From: Mucor racemosus
Taxonomy: Eukaryota > Mucoromycota > Mucoromycetes > Mucorales > Mucoraceae
Reading direction: 5' to 3'
DNA: 64,000 bases
Assembly: GCA_027405735.1 (NCBI GenBank)
Contig: JAPEHQ010000005.1
Location: forward strand, 2,356,001 to 2,420,000
Shown one piece after another: positions 13,619 through 26,125 of this stretch. Position numbers and translations under genes: made by a program. Under the pieces are notes generated by a model. The model was given only the letters and a program-made list of their open reading frames with translations. It was not told where the DNA came from and ran no database searches. Positions within the stretch are counted from its first letter, which is position 1. The number at the start of each line of letters is the position of its first letter.

Positions 13619-15764
13619 AGTTTATAAGGAAAATTTATTTTGTATAGAAAAAAGATGTATTCCAAGTAAAAATCTTTTTCTTTCTTCCTTTTATACTGTT
13701 TTCGCTTCTTTAATATCGATGTTTCAATACCCAGTTCAAGTGGTGTTCTACTCTAATTACATGATATCATTGGTTTGATCACTGACTGACTCAATTTTGC
13801 GCTATTCGTTTTTTTAGATCCTTTCTCATTTGGTACGTGCTTATGAGAAAAAGGACAAACACATACTTACATGTCAAAAGCTCATCTCAAATTATCGCAC
13901 AAAAATTGATTATTGTGAGAGATCAATAGAAAATATCATGGAAAAAAAAACGAGCATTTGGTTTATGATGATCAAACCGAAAAAAAAAATACTTCCTTTT
14001 TTACATCATTTTACTGAATTTTACTCGAATTGACAGCAGCTAAATTGATTGATTGATGTCACTATATTAAACTTGGCAAGGTGCATCCTTGTACTACCTG
14101 TTTATTTCCCAGATTTTACCATCATACTCCATGATATGTTGTAAATGTCTTCTTTGTCAATGGGATACGTTTCAGATGAGAGATGTCATAGTATAAACAT
14201 ATTCCGATTACAACAAGTTTTTTATTTATTTCTTTAATCTGAATCACGGATCATTAAAGAGCCGAGTTGACATATAATCTGAACTACTCCACTCGTTAAC
14301 TTTAAACAGACAGCAAATAAACAAACCTTGAGCCGATTAAAATGGCGCTAGGTTTTGACACCTTATAAATCAAATAAAGTCTATTTTTAATTAAATATGG
14401 GGTAAGTTGAAGTTTGTGCATAATCAGACAGATCAATAGCACTCACACTCTATTCCAGACAAAAAAAAAAAAAATTATTGTATTTTGTCGAAACAGAAAA
14501 GATTATCAAGTAGATCTAATATTTCCCAAACGGTTTATATTGAAAATTAGAGCACTGCTTAATATGAAATTAGAGAAATCTGTAAATTTAACATTCATAA
14601 TTTTCAGTATACGAAAAATGAGATGTAAAGGATTTCTCGATTTTGTGAACTGCACAACTTGATAAGCAATACAAGCACTCTCTATTATATTACATGTATG
14701 ATAGTTTATTTGTATATAATATTCTCATCTATTCAGGACTTCAATCTCAAAACTACTATTGCAACTCTTTGCAAATACTGAATCAGGCCATAATATTATA
14801 ATCCTGTACCCACTCAATAGATAGCTTTGTTTATTGAACATTGTGGTTTTGTAAATTATATATTGTTATAATGTCATTAGCTGTGATTAAAAGCTATATA
14901 TAATGTCCAGATCTTTACAAACGATACATTCTCGAATTTCTTAGATTATATGTGGAATATAATATATATATATATATATATCTTATCACACAATCTCAAT
15001 AACTAATATAAACCCATATTTAATTCATTCTAATAAATGGTGCTTTTTACGTTGATTTTAATCTACAAAGTCTCGATAAATTAGAGTATAAATCACTACA
15101 GCCGAACTATGCCTCCCATGGGCATAATGATCTGCACAGATGGGCAGAATAAAAACTTTTGAGCAGATCAGGCAGCCCAGATGAGCAGAGCAATGAGATC
15201 AAGGTTTTTTAATCAATTTATTAAAGTATATCAATCATAATATAATTAATAACGAAGATAATTTGAATAGTTTAAAGCAGATGTGAGTTACTCTGACTCA
15301 ACAGAATTAGATTATTGACGAGATATATCAAATTGACATTTGGGGTTTGAAAGAGTTCTGCTCATCTTCTTTTTTCAGGGACCAAATGGGAACAACGACA
15401 ACAACCTGTTTGGCCACACTAAAAGTATTTATGCCTTTGTAAATTTATGTTTGTAACACACAGAATTTTTTTTCTTCCCTACTTTTTCCTCAGCTCTTTT
15501 ATTTACGTTTAAAACTACAACAAAAAGACCAATGTTTTTTTTATAAACTGAAATCAAGTAGCAGTTACAAGTACATATTTTTCCTATTGTTTATTTGGAA
15601 ATGAATTATTAACTGTTAATGTTAGGGCGCGCTATAATATTTTTTTCGAATAAAAAAAATATCCAAGACTTGATCATTTTGTTCCATCATCTACGTTATA
15701 ATCAATATTTTTTTTAGTCTAAAGTCGATATCTACCTACAGCAAAATTGGCGATTATAAAAGTA
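13619..15764. other. gene-poor gap
   Basis: AT-rich, with a (TA)n run at about 14959-14981. Around 15096-15200 a sequence starting ACAGCCGAAC and repeating GGGCA/CAGATG motifs resembles the end of the element at 15765-17805. No gene is seen. Confidence 0.45.
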
Positions 15765-17805
15765 TGTATAAATATTTACAGTAATAAGCCTGAATCGATT
15801 GGGTACAGCATCGTAAATTCTTGAAAAACTTCTCAAGTATTATAAAATCTCTTATTTTTAAGACTTACAAGGCTTATAAGCGGAATATTAATTTCGAAAA
15901 TTATTCTTGTCCAGATCATCAATTTTGACATTTTTTAATTTTTTTTTTTTGGTTTTGCAAATCTAGAGTTAATTATACTACCAATTATAAAAACAAAAAA
16001 TATACACATATGCAGAATTTAGCGCTCTATTTGCTCAATAAAAAATAATAAACATTTTTATTGCAAAATATAACATGAAAATCCTTTAATCAAAAAACCG
16101 TTTTTGGGCCAAAAATGCAAATTTTCATTACTTAACATTTAATATTAAGTTTTTATAAAATGTGTATTAGTCATGGCTACAATTTTCTCTCACAATGTAG
16201 TATCTTTAAACGTTGATTTTGGTATCAAAAATTGATTTTTCTTTTTTTTGATAAAAATCATGAGTGTTGGTAAGGATAAAATAAGTCCCCAAAAATGTCC
16301 GCTACAAAAACTGAATTTTCAGACCGTATGTGCTTAAATATAAGAAAAGTTATAAAAAAAGCGCTTTTTTATTTAAAATTTAGATATACTACTGTATATA
16401 CTATAGTATGAGAGGCTTAGCCGTTCAATCTTGCTATGCTCAATTATGGCGTCGCTCTACGGGTTTGCTTTTGCAACTTTTTAATGAATGTATGATATGA
16501 CAGACGGTTTTTCTGGTAGAAAAATGATGTATTATGTCTCGATAATAACAGATATTGCTTATTGTATTTAGTTTATGGTTGATGCGCTGTAATGCTACCT
16601 TTACATTGGTTAAAGTGAACAATTTAGCAGGGTTTTAATTGTGCTAAATAATGTAAAGCCTTGAAAACAACCCTTTTCTACGTGCGTTGTTTCTCTCTTT
16701 TAGTTTTCATATTCCAAGGATTTATTCACCGTTTGATAAGGCATATCATACTATCAAGCTGGTATTCTTTTCTTGTATCTGAATACGCATTCTAACATAA
16801 GGGACCAATGTTTTTAATATAGGTAGCAGTTTATATTGGAGACTGATATTTTCATTTAACCACATTTTAGGATCAAATATCATTATTTACTACTGTATTA
16901 TTGGACGTATTTCTTAATTACCAGATCAAATCGAAGGCAATAATATTTATATCTACTCAATGAAAAGCTAGAACTGGCTACAAACCCACAAAATGTTCCA
17001 GAAAAATGGTAAAATTTCAAATGATATAAAAAAAAAATCTAACGTTTTGTCTAATAACCATAGTTTTGATCGTAGCTATACTTGAAAGCAAATCTTCTTA
17101 TAGCTGACAATCGTGAACTAAAATAGTAAGTTTAAAGAAGGTTAATTTGTTTAAATTTTATGTGTGATAAAGTAGCATCTACTGTATAATCTTAGATTTG
17201 GCTTGCATATAAATTTAAGAAGTGAGCGTTATTTAGGTTTATGCGCGAGCAAAATCCATTGTTGTTGCAAACATTATTATAACAATAAACATATTTACAA
17301 ATGATCATAATCCTAAATATATTGGCTGTTGCATGTATTATTGCTCTACACCAACAATGTATTGAATTGTATTACCTATTATAATAAATCTATATTAATA
17401 AAAACAACAAATGTAATTTAATACTCCATTCCAGTAAAAAAAATGCAATGGGATTTTAAGAACGGCACGATGCTCATGTACAAAAAAATTTGTGCCCATA
17501 TGATCAACTCATTATTCTCATGGTCAGATTTCATTATTATGCACAAATAGGGATAATGACATGCTAATGGGCAATTCTACTATTATGCACACATGGGATT
17601 AATGTCATGCACATGGACAGAATCTATAATTCTGCACATACAGGCTTAGCGTTGTGCTCGTGTGCAGTTTCTTTTGTTATGTCCATGCGCATCTTGTATC
17701 TTTTTAGTGATATTCAGTGGGCACAACAGCTCGGGCTATAGTGTGCAGCCCACCTGGGCACAACGGCACAACGAAATCATCTCGTGCAGCACAGGTCTAC
17801 CGTAG
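15765..17805 (+). mobile_element. ~2 kb repeat element, copy A
   Basis: It matches the inverted strand of 59321-61124 from GTATAAATATTTACAG at its left end to GCAGCACAGGTCTACCGTAG at its right end. Matching blocks keep their order. The middle (about 16950-17470) differs between copies by indels. An internal block at 16437-16505 (TTATGGCGTCGCTCTACGGG) corresponds to an inverted-repeat end in copy B. No transposase frame is seen, so it is probably non-autonomous or decayed. Confidence 0.8.
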
Positions 17806-18480
17806 TAAATGTTGGGTTGTTTGATTATTGATGATTTGGTGGATCAATAACGGCGCCTTAAATATATTCTGTCAACCATGCTTTCAGAACAGCCCTTACG
17901 TGTTCTATTTAATAAGCATGTACTTTTTATGTTTTTATTATTGGGATACTCCACATTACTTTAGTATTTTAACATCTCTTATTTGAGTATTATGCCCTTG
18001 TATCTTCATGTAATTGTCTATTTACTATACAGCCTTACTTTTGGTAGCATAGTTCCAATGAGATGACATTCAATTTAGGTTGTTTATGATGGGAATTAGG
18101 ATTAGGCTTCGATTTGAGTTTGAATCGAGTTCTAACAACGGAAGTGGCCATTCAATTCGAGCTGGAAAACGGCCTATTTTTTTTGTAGTCCAGCTAAAAA
18201 ACAGGGTGGGAGCAAGTGTTGGTTCACCTTAAGGAGGCTGTTAATAGCAACCTTATTAAGTTAATGCGGAATTATGAATTGATAATAATAGTTTATTTGA
18301 CAATTTCATAACTTGAAGTATTTTTTTCAATCCTGTTTTCGAGTTTAGCTGATAAAAAAAAAAAAAGAAACTCAAATACCCCTATCCGAATTTGCATAAA
18401 AAATAGCCTGCTAAAGCCGCCAAACTCGGTTAATCGTAATACGATGCGTTGTTTGTGAAATCCTAATAGGTTCAACTGAG
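17806..18480. other. gene-poor gap
   Basis: It lies between two repeat elements. No gene or recognised repeat is seen. Confidence 0.4.
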
Positions 18481-19655
18481 AACTACTCTGTCATTTTTGC
18501 TTCAGCAAAAAATATTGATTCTTAATCGAGAATCAAAATTATAGTTCACAGTATAGCTCATATTTTATTACATCTGAGTTCTAAAATTGATTTGCGAAAC
18601 TGATCGAGAAATGATTGAAAAATCAAGTTCATTTTAAAGCTCGTGAACTGCAAAGTAAATTAGACTAGCGTGTTAGATGATTTTTGTATATCTTTGAATT
18701 TTGCATCTAACTGTATAAGATTCGGATAAATGTTTCACATTAAATTTAACGTAAAATTCAATTAAAATTTTGACAGTTTTTTGAATATATGCATCATTTT
18801 ATATAATGATAATTTACATATAAGTTATAAAGATGTTGGGCGACAAAATTATCTATCGATCTAGCCATTACTGAACCCTTCAGCTGCATTTTTCGCAGAG
18901 AAAACAAAAATTTTGTTGATTTTTTTCAAATTCAGAATTTGAGATGAGGATATACAGGGGGAAATTTGACGCTAGAAATGGAAGTACCTTTTCGTACACA
19001 TTTTTAAGGATATCTCCACGAAAAATCAATATTTTGAAAAAATCTAAATTGAGTCCGAGAGAGCTTAACGATCTTAATGACATGAATGTAAAAAAAAATG
19101 CTGTTCAATATAACGAAAATTTCGAAATCTATTACAAAAATGCCAAAAAAATGAAAAAAAATAAAAGTACTCAGAATTTTTTTATATTGAAATATGTTAT
19201 AGAGCACTTTAAAAAAAGTAAGTTTTATTATTAAGAAGTATTAGTGTAGCTTAACTTTGTGTAGAGATATTCGGGCTTGAAGTTTTGATTTTTTAGCAGT
19301 GAAATACCTTTAAAAATCTGAAACATTAACATTGAAAAAATTACACCAACTGCTAGAGATAAGATATTTCAGGAAACGCGTTTTTGGATTAAACTTGAAC
19401 ATTTGGGGTACATTGTTATATAATTTTTTCTTGGTATTATCTAATAAAAAAAAATTGGTCAGAGATGAAAAGCCAGATCCAGTTTTTAAAGGAAAAGTGG
19501 AATATCTTAATGTTTTTGGGTCTTTTGTATAATATAAAATATTTTCAGGAACAGGTATCATAATGGGACAAATCAATATAAATTTTGCTATATGAAAAAA
19601 CACATTACTTGCCATCGAAAATGGTGCCTGAGAGATCTATATTCAAAAAATTGTT
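18481..19655 (+). mobile_element. ~1.1 kb repeat family, copy 1, with conserved ORF
   Basis: It matches the reverse strand of 29388-30417 and part of 43265-43938. The last part, 19476-19655, also resembles 49228-49372. It holds an open frame at 18944..19234 (96 codons, starting MRIYRGKFDARNGS and ending KKSKFYY). The other copies preserve this frame with many conservative changes, apart from a TGA at the codon that is CGA here. A second conserved reading (FWIKLEHLGYIVI then stop) lies downstream. No known transposase or polymerase motif is recognised. Confidence 0.7.
18944..19234 (+). CDS. repeat-encoded ORF, unknown, 96 aa
   Basis: This basic protein reads MRIYRGKFDARNGSTFSYTF at its start, has a middle block SKLSPRELNDLNDMNVKK, and ends FFILKYVIEHFKKSKFYY. 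It is not recognised. Related readings occur on the minus strand of the copies near 29.7-29.95 kb (GPRELNELDEINVKK, ending KTSKFYY) and 43.6-43.8 kb. The substitutions are mostly I/V, K/R, D/E, S/G and D/N, which suggests past selection on a protein. The other two copies carry an in-frame TGA, so they appear inactive. Confidence 0.3.
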   Translation: MRIYRGKFDARNGSTFSYTFLRISPRKINILKKSKLSPRELNDLNDMNVKKNAVQYNENFEIYYKNAKKMKKNKSTQNFFILKYVIEHFKKSKFYY

Positions 19656-19813
19656 TATACAGGAGGCAATTTTCTTTGTTTATTTAAATAGATTTTAGAT
19701 ATTAAAATACATATGCGTATTAATTGATTATAAATTAATCAAGTAGATCCATTAGAGCTATTTTATTAAATAAAGGTCGTTAATATTAATGGAATAATCA
19801 AAAATAAACAAAA

Positions 19814-22800
19814 TTATTCCTTACCTTGAAGAATTAATGAACCAACCATTGTACACAGTAATACAATGGCGTCCAATTTAGCGAAAGGCAATGCGCACAA
19901 TGACCACAGCACAATAGCATTTATGATTCTTGATCCTATGATAATTTTACCATATAAATCTATCAAGATATGACATTTGAGTATGGGGTTTCTATTGGTT
20001 GTAAAGTATATTCGTACCTGAAACTCTCGTATTAAGAGCTTTTATCAATGAATTAATCACTAAAATGATACCAGCAAAGATGAGAAATATTTTGTAAACA
20101 AATACATTTTCAGCTACAGTCATTGTATCTGTAAAAGAAGCTTCTCCTTCTGTTGTAGATTCAGATCTGCGCATTAAATGATGACTACTACTAGTTGTTG
20201 AATAATCACTGGATATAGTATCAACAGCACCACCAGATGAGATTATTTGTAAAGTGCTTGTGACAAGAGAAGCAGCTAAATATTTACACCATGTAGTCCA
20301 ATGGTCTTGGGTACTGGGCCAATGGCTATCATTCTGCGCTTGTTTTTGTTCATTTATTTGTTGAGCTATCTCCATAGGATTGTAATCAACAGTATCTTGA
20401 TGAACATATTCGTCACTAATCATAAGAATTGCTCGTTTGGCTTTACTATGAGCTGATTCTGCAGTTGTTTCATGAGCTGCTGAAGCTGTTTCAGATGCTG
20501 TACTGGCAGTGCCATGTTCTGAATCGGATGATTCTCCCGAGGAAGTAGCGGGATGCTCAGAGCTGCTGCTACTTCCTCCTGTAGTAGTGGCAGTGCCATG
20601 TTCTCCTTCTGTGGCGGTAGATGTAGATGAAGTATCTTCAAGTTTATTATCTCTAACTAATTGATATCTGTAGATCTTGAGGCTACACCAGAAGCATATT
20701 ATTAGAATGATAAATTATGAAATTTATATGAAAACTTACATATCAATGAGTGAAATACCAAATGCAACTTGACATAAATGAAGTGGGAAATGAAGATAAA
20801 CCCAGATTTGATGATATTTGTTATGCAAAAAGACCTAATAATAAAAAAAAGGTTGGCACATGCAAACTAACTATTGCTGGATATAAAAATGCATACTTCT
20901 TTGTTAAAATCTTCAAAATACATGAAAAAGAATCCAAAAATGATAAATACAGCCATGAAATTTGGCACACTACAATAGATCAAATTAAGTTAGAATACGA
21001 AATATATTGATTTCTCCTTGGTAATAATACTTGCACTATAATCAAATCATTGCCTGCTACAGATACCAAAGTAACCAAACCCATTAAATTCTCTCCCAAC
21101 ACAATCAAGGTGAGTAAACCAAGTCTTTCAGCTAGATGGCTTGCTGCCCAAGAAAGTGTTTTATCTCCACGAACAATGATATTCACTAATACCTCGGATA
21201 AAACGCCTAAATACCAAAGAATACGATGTGTTCCCTTTCCTAGAATAATCAATGAGGAGGCCCATAAGGCTATAGATAGCAAATTGGCACCGACGTAGAA
21301 TGCCAAGGCAATGCGGGATTTGGATTTAGCAAGAATTGCAACCACAAATACTATAAATGAGCTTAATAAATATATTAGGTGCTAACTAAAATTATGTATG
21401 AGACTTTACCAACAAAATATTCAATTGCCAATACGCCTTTCAATGCTATATTTAAATATTGTTAGTAAGCGAAGAATACATGCAAGACAACTATTTACCT
21501 ATATAACCATAAACGTAGCCAGATGAATTTAGGAAATATTCAGATGAACCTGCCATTCCAACTATAGAAATCCATTAATTTCGTGAGCTTGAAAGATGAT
21601 TATGCATAACTTACTGACTGCGCACATTTCTATTAATTTATAAATATGGTGTACGACATCATCTCTATTATTATGCATAAGTTAGTTTTGCTCTATACCA
21701 TCTAAATATATTAAAAATCTTACGTATCAAATCTTGTAGTATATCTACATTTACTAATTAGTCAATTTTTCATAAGTTTTTAAGATTTAGATAGCTTACA
21801 ATGAACTAGCGCACCAAGCCCACCAAGTGATAATGAACCATTGTGCATATAGACCCAGAGATTCCCAATCAGTAATATGATGACTATGCGTAAATTGGGT
21901 CAATGTGGCTACAAAGAATAAATCATAGAACAATTCGAGCCATGATGCTGCTTTTTCTTCTCCAATGTCTGCGCTAATATCTGGTTCAGGATGCTGAAAG
22001 AAAGGGCGTCGAGTGGATTCAGCAGACAAGACAAGATCGTGATGGTTATGTTTTGGTTTAAATTCAATATATACATTTTCATTAAATTCAATAGTATGAT
22101 TATCTGGATGATGATGGTGATGGTGATGTTGTTCTGTATGAGAGGTTTTGTGATGAATTTTAATGGAAAAATCTCGCTTAATTTTGTATAAAAATTCAGT
22201 TAGTCCATCTGTATCGTGTATGCCGTTAAATGCAATGCGCTCTTGCTGAGTAAAATTAAGCTATTGTATAAATGTACATTGTCAGTAACTTCCTTTGTGG
22301 TACAGCATGTTACTGCTAATCAAGTGATATAATCTTTACTCTTTTGCAAAAATCTGTGGCTGCATCATGGTCTAAAACAAATCGCTGATTACCGCGAAGT
22401 TGACGGAAATGTAAAACTATAATAAAGCTATAAATATGCTGTACAAATGGTGATTTCAACTTGTATACATACCTATAGAATATACAATAGCCTCTTGAAT
22501 GGGGTCACTTTAATAATAGAAATGATTAGCCAAGGAAATAACAAAAAAAAAGGGGGAGGGGGCTGATCGTAAATGCCTATTTGATATAATTTACCTATTT
22601 GAGTATGGTTGCTGATGTTGTTGTTCTCCTCCTTCTACTTTTCCTCTGTCTCCTTGTCCGCTAGCTGGAGAATGAAGTGCTGACCATCTTGACGTTCTTG
22701 ATTTAAAACTTTGTTTACGATATTGATGAGCATGGAGTTCTTGGACAGGATGAGTAATCAAATCACCAAATGTCTCATCTCCATGGTGATAAAGTGGTTT

Positions 22801-23073
22801 TCCATATTCATCTGTTTCTAACTTTTCACTAATAGTTTGATGATCTGCCAAATTAACATCTTCAACTGCCTCGAAGTGAAATTTCTCGTCGTCATCATCA
22901 CTGCTTGTGTTTGTTAATCCAATTCTTTCTTCTTCATCAATTGTACCTTGTTGTTGTGAAACCTGACGCATGCTTCTTCCGATGGCAGGTCTAAATCGAC
23001 CACCTCGAAGTGTAGGCCCTCTTCTTACAGATGTGGATGCTTTTATATTTGATGTAGGAGATGTATCACTCAT
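19814..23073 (-). CDS. LtrA-family multi-pass membrane protein
   Basis: Thirteen exons: 22595..23073, 22473..22507, 22340..22416, 21800..22260, 21724..21744, 21615..21664, 21499..21561, 21410..21445, 20999..21350, 20897..20969, 20740..20834, 20018..20682, 19814..19935. They total 842 aa. The soluble N-terminal ~300 residues are acidic and His-rich. The membrane part opens with SWLELFYDLFFVATLTQF and WWAWCASS, followed by a TRFDTDD block and ERLGLLTLIVLGEN, all hallmarks of the low temperature requirement A family. A late conserved block is WVYLHFPLHLCQVAFGISL. A long S/T/A/E-rich loop then separates the last two or three helices. The biochemical function of the family is unknown. Exon 9 to 10 needs a 29-nt intron or a 1-nt frameshift (see findings). 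The stop at 19814 assumes read-through of a possible donor. Confidence 0.88.
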
Positions 23074-24381
23074 AATAAGATTTGCGGTTAAAATAAAGAG
23101 AAACGAGAAAAAGAAAAGATAATGAATATGATTTAATTAGATTAATTTATATACAACTACTGCCCCTCAAAATGAAAATCTGGGGGAAAGTATAATAGAG
23201 TCTTTTCGTTTGATATCCGCTGCTAGTAAACCTATTTAGTGCCCTATTTTGTGTCGATCCCTTAGATTTTCTTTAAATAACAGCAATCTTTCTACTGGTG
23301 ATACCACATAATATCACTCATTTTTAAGCCCTATTAGGATAAATAAGAAGACTTTGGCACATTTGTACATATTTAACAAAAAGGCCCTATATAAACAATA
23401 TATTCTATTTATTGATTGTTGAGAAAAAAAAGACCTTTTCACAAACTATTGTCATGATCTAATTATATATCGTATTTACCAAGACTTTTATTTCTTACTA
23501 AATTTGGATCGCTAATCAAAAATGCCATCTAGAACCCAATTGCAGCAGTAAATCGCGAAAATTTAACGTTTTGTTTTTAGCATAGTTCTACTTTTTTGGA
23601 ACATTTAATAATAAATATATTAATTGGTTGCTTTTGAATACAAAAGGATCCATGTCGGGTGCATTCAGATGTAATGTTGTACAGTTTCACAAAATTATAG
23701 GTCGGTTTCCATATTGGAAATGTCTTAACCTCGGTAATCACACTCCTTATAAAGCCCACTTGAAAGATTAAATATAATACATCTTGATGATATTGACCCC
23801 CGTTTCTTTCATTTGATTATTTAGAGCTAATTAATGAAATAAACAAATAGTAATCTAATATTAAAAGTGCCATATCGATAGGTACTCGATTTTTTACTGA
23901 GATTTATTGGCCGTTCCTGGAAAGTCGGGTTGATTTCAAAGGATTCTTAAACGATATTGATGCCATTTTGAGGGTATATAGTTACTCAAAAATATCATTA
24001 ACATTTAATGTCTCTCTCTTGGTGTTTTTACTCCTGTTAAATACTGTCAAAATAGCTAAATAAAGCTCTGATTTGAAATGAGGTGCAAAATAAAAATTCG
24101 GTTCCTGAAAAATTCGAAATAAGGTCCGTTTTATGCAATTTTGCATCATTGGCATTCTTCTCACCAAGCATTCTTAAAGCAAATGTGTATATATACATTA
24201 TTTGGAAGTAAAACAATACAAAGCTTAACATTCACATAATGTAGGGTCTTGAGAAATAATATTTCATCAATTGTCAGATGTAGCTTTTAATTCAAAAATT
24301 ATTCATCGATCAAAATTAAAGCGACACACGCTCTATAAAAATAAACTTTTAATAAGTAAATGGTACATTTATATACAAATA
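23074..24381. other. intergenic, no gene seen
   Basis: It includes the promoter side of the LtrA gene. Frames at 23577-23759 and 23982-24231 are short and unconvincing. Confidence 0.4.
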
Positions 24382-25886
24382 TTAACTTCTTTTCAATAAT
24401 GTTAAGACAGTAGCAGCTTCTACTGCATCTACGCCAAGCGAATGATGATCATGATATGCTATATCATCAACTATCATGGTATTATCTATCGAGGAATGGT
24501 GATAATATTTCAAGTTGGTGGAATGCGGTGAAGCTGAAGATGAAGATGATACACTATCAGATACCAGTAAAATGTCATCATTGTTGTTGTTTTTCGATTT
24601 ATTGACATGGTTTAGTGAATCCGTAGCCACGATAGGCGTGCTTTTTTTCCCTTTTTGAAGTTTGGTTGGTGGTATCGATGTTGATGTATCCTCGGTTGAT
24701 TTTCTCTTGGCCCTCAAGCTAGGCAATCTTGTTGTGATTGAGTCCACTTTCTTGTCAGTAGCAACCGTGGGCGGTGTTGCTTTTATATCATAATTATCGC
24801 ATAAAATCTTGCCATGTCTCCATTTTACACCGCATGCATTACATAATGTTCCTGGACCATCTGGTCCTCTACGCCACATGGGTGTAGTTTTGCGGCCACA
24901 ATACAGGCATTCCCTGTTGTTGTTATTTGTAGTATCTGCACTCTTTGGACGAGGTTTATTTGATGTCGAAATCTTTGATTTTGTCGGTACAGGCTTTGAT
25001 TCATCTAGATCAACTAGATTTTTAGAATTGAAAAACTTCTTTTTCTCATCATTTTCCAATTTAGTATCTTTTGGTGCTGTTTCTTCTTTCTCAACTTGGT
25101 TTTGATGCAAAGCCCTCTATTCATATAATCAATACAACCGTGTATCCTTTGGCTATTTTACATACCATTTCTGTCATGTAATCAAAAGTTTCTTGGAAAT
25201 TGATGTTCATTTTTTCTAGGACTCTTTTAACTCGAATAGAGATATCTGAAAATCGAAAACTAACGACGGTCGATCTTGTTTTGTATAAATTAAATCTGAC
25301 ATTTTGAAATCCAAGAGAAGAGCATGTATCATGACTATAAACCTTTTCAAATAAGCGAATTGATACTATAGCCTACACAGGTTAAATGCTTTAATTTGAA
25401 GTTTATACATAATCTCATCAATCATTACCTCGTTATCATTAAGAAAATTAATCATTGCTTCCTCTGGTAATTTAAAATATTCTTTCGAATCAGTAACCGC
25501 AAATTCTCGATATCGTTTTTCTTTGTCTTCCAAGCAAAAAATCACACACACAAGTTGCTGTTGTTTGGGATCATTACCATCACGAAATACATTATAAAAG
25601 CTGGCACAAACTGAAAATTTACCATCCAATGTAATATTAGCTTCTTTCAAGACTTCATAGCAATAGTTGTGAAAACCATAGTCTGTGTATCTTGGAAAGG
25701 TGTTCATGAAATAAGACCTAAATAAACGATTAATACAATCTTAATTAACGCCTTTTTCCTGCTATGGTAACAAAAATCTGAGCTTTGTTCCTATGTCAAC
25801 AGGGAAATTTTCAATCTACTGCAGACTTACCACGCCTGCTTGTAATCTGTTTTTTGGTCTATGGTAGTAGTGGTGGTGATAGACAT
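24382..25886 (-). CDS. GATA-type zinc-finger transcription factor
   Basis: Four exons (25831..25886, 25429..25717, 25166..25372, 24382..25116; introns of 113, 56 and 49 bp) give 428 aa. The single finger at about residues 254-279 is CX2CX18CX2C with [19 protein letters not shown], i.e. the 18-residue-loop class seen in WC-2-like fungal and in plant GATA factors. It is followed by the basic stretch VKWRHGK. The N-terminal ~180 residues ([20 protein letters not shown] to [11 protein letters not shown]) form a compact, non-repetitive region that I do not recognise. It does not look like a clear PAS domain, although WC-2-type proteins have one before the finger. The C-terminal third is S/N/H-rich. 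It is expected to bind GATA sites in the nucleus; the regulon is unknown. Confidence 0.87.
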
Positions 25887-25975
25887 GTATGTTTACTTTT
25901 AATTTGATAAAATTGGTAAAATGTATTATAATTGCCAAATAATTAAACTTGTATTTTTATCTCAGGGAGCGATGG

Positions 25976-26006
25976 TAATAGAAAAAGAAAGAAAGAAAGA
26001 AAGAAT
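25976..26006 (+). repeat. (GAAA)n microsatellite
   Basis: A short GAAA tandem tract lies about 100 bp upstream of the GATA-factor start codon. A similar tract precedes the AT-hook gene. Confidence 0.7.
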
Positions 26007-26125
26007 AGTACGATTATTCGAAAACTTTTGTGTTCTGAAGTGGTGATTGCCTGATAAACCGGCAAAGCATTCAACCGTTATAAACAATGCTAATGATTAT
26101 ATGTTTTTTATTTAAATGGAACTTT

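Noticed and set aside
13830..14662. Several short lysine-rich frames
   Set aside because: Driven by A-runs; no start context, splice partners or conservation seen.
17471..17800. Repeated ATGTGCATNNT-like units considered as a CRISPR-like array
   Set aside because: Units are irregular and belong to a dispersed repeat; CRISPR arrays are not expected in a fungal nuclear genome.
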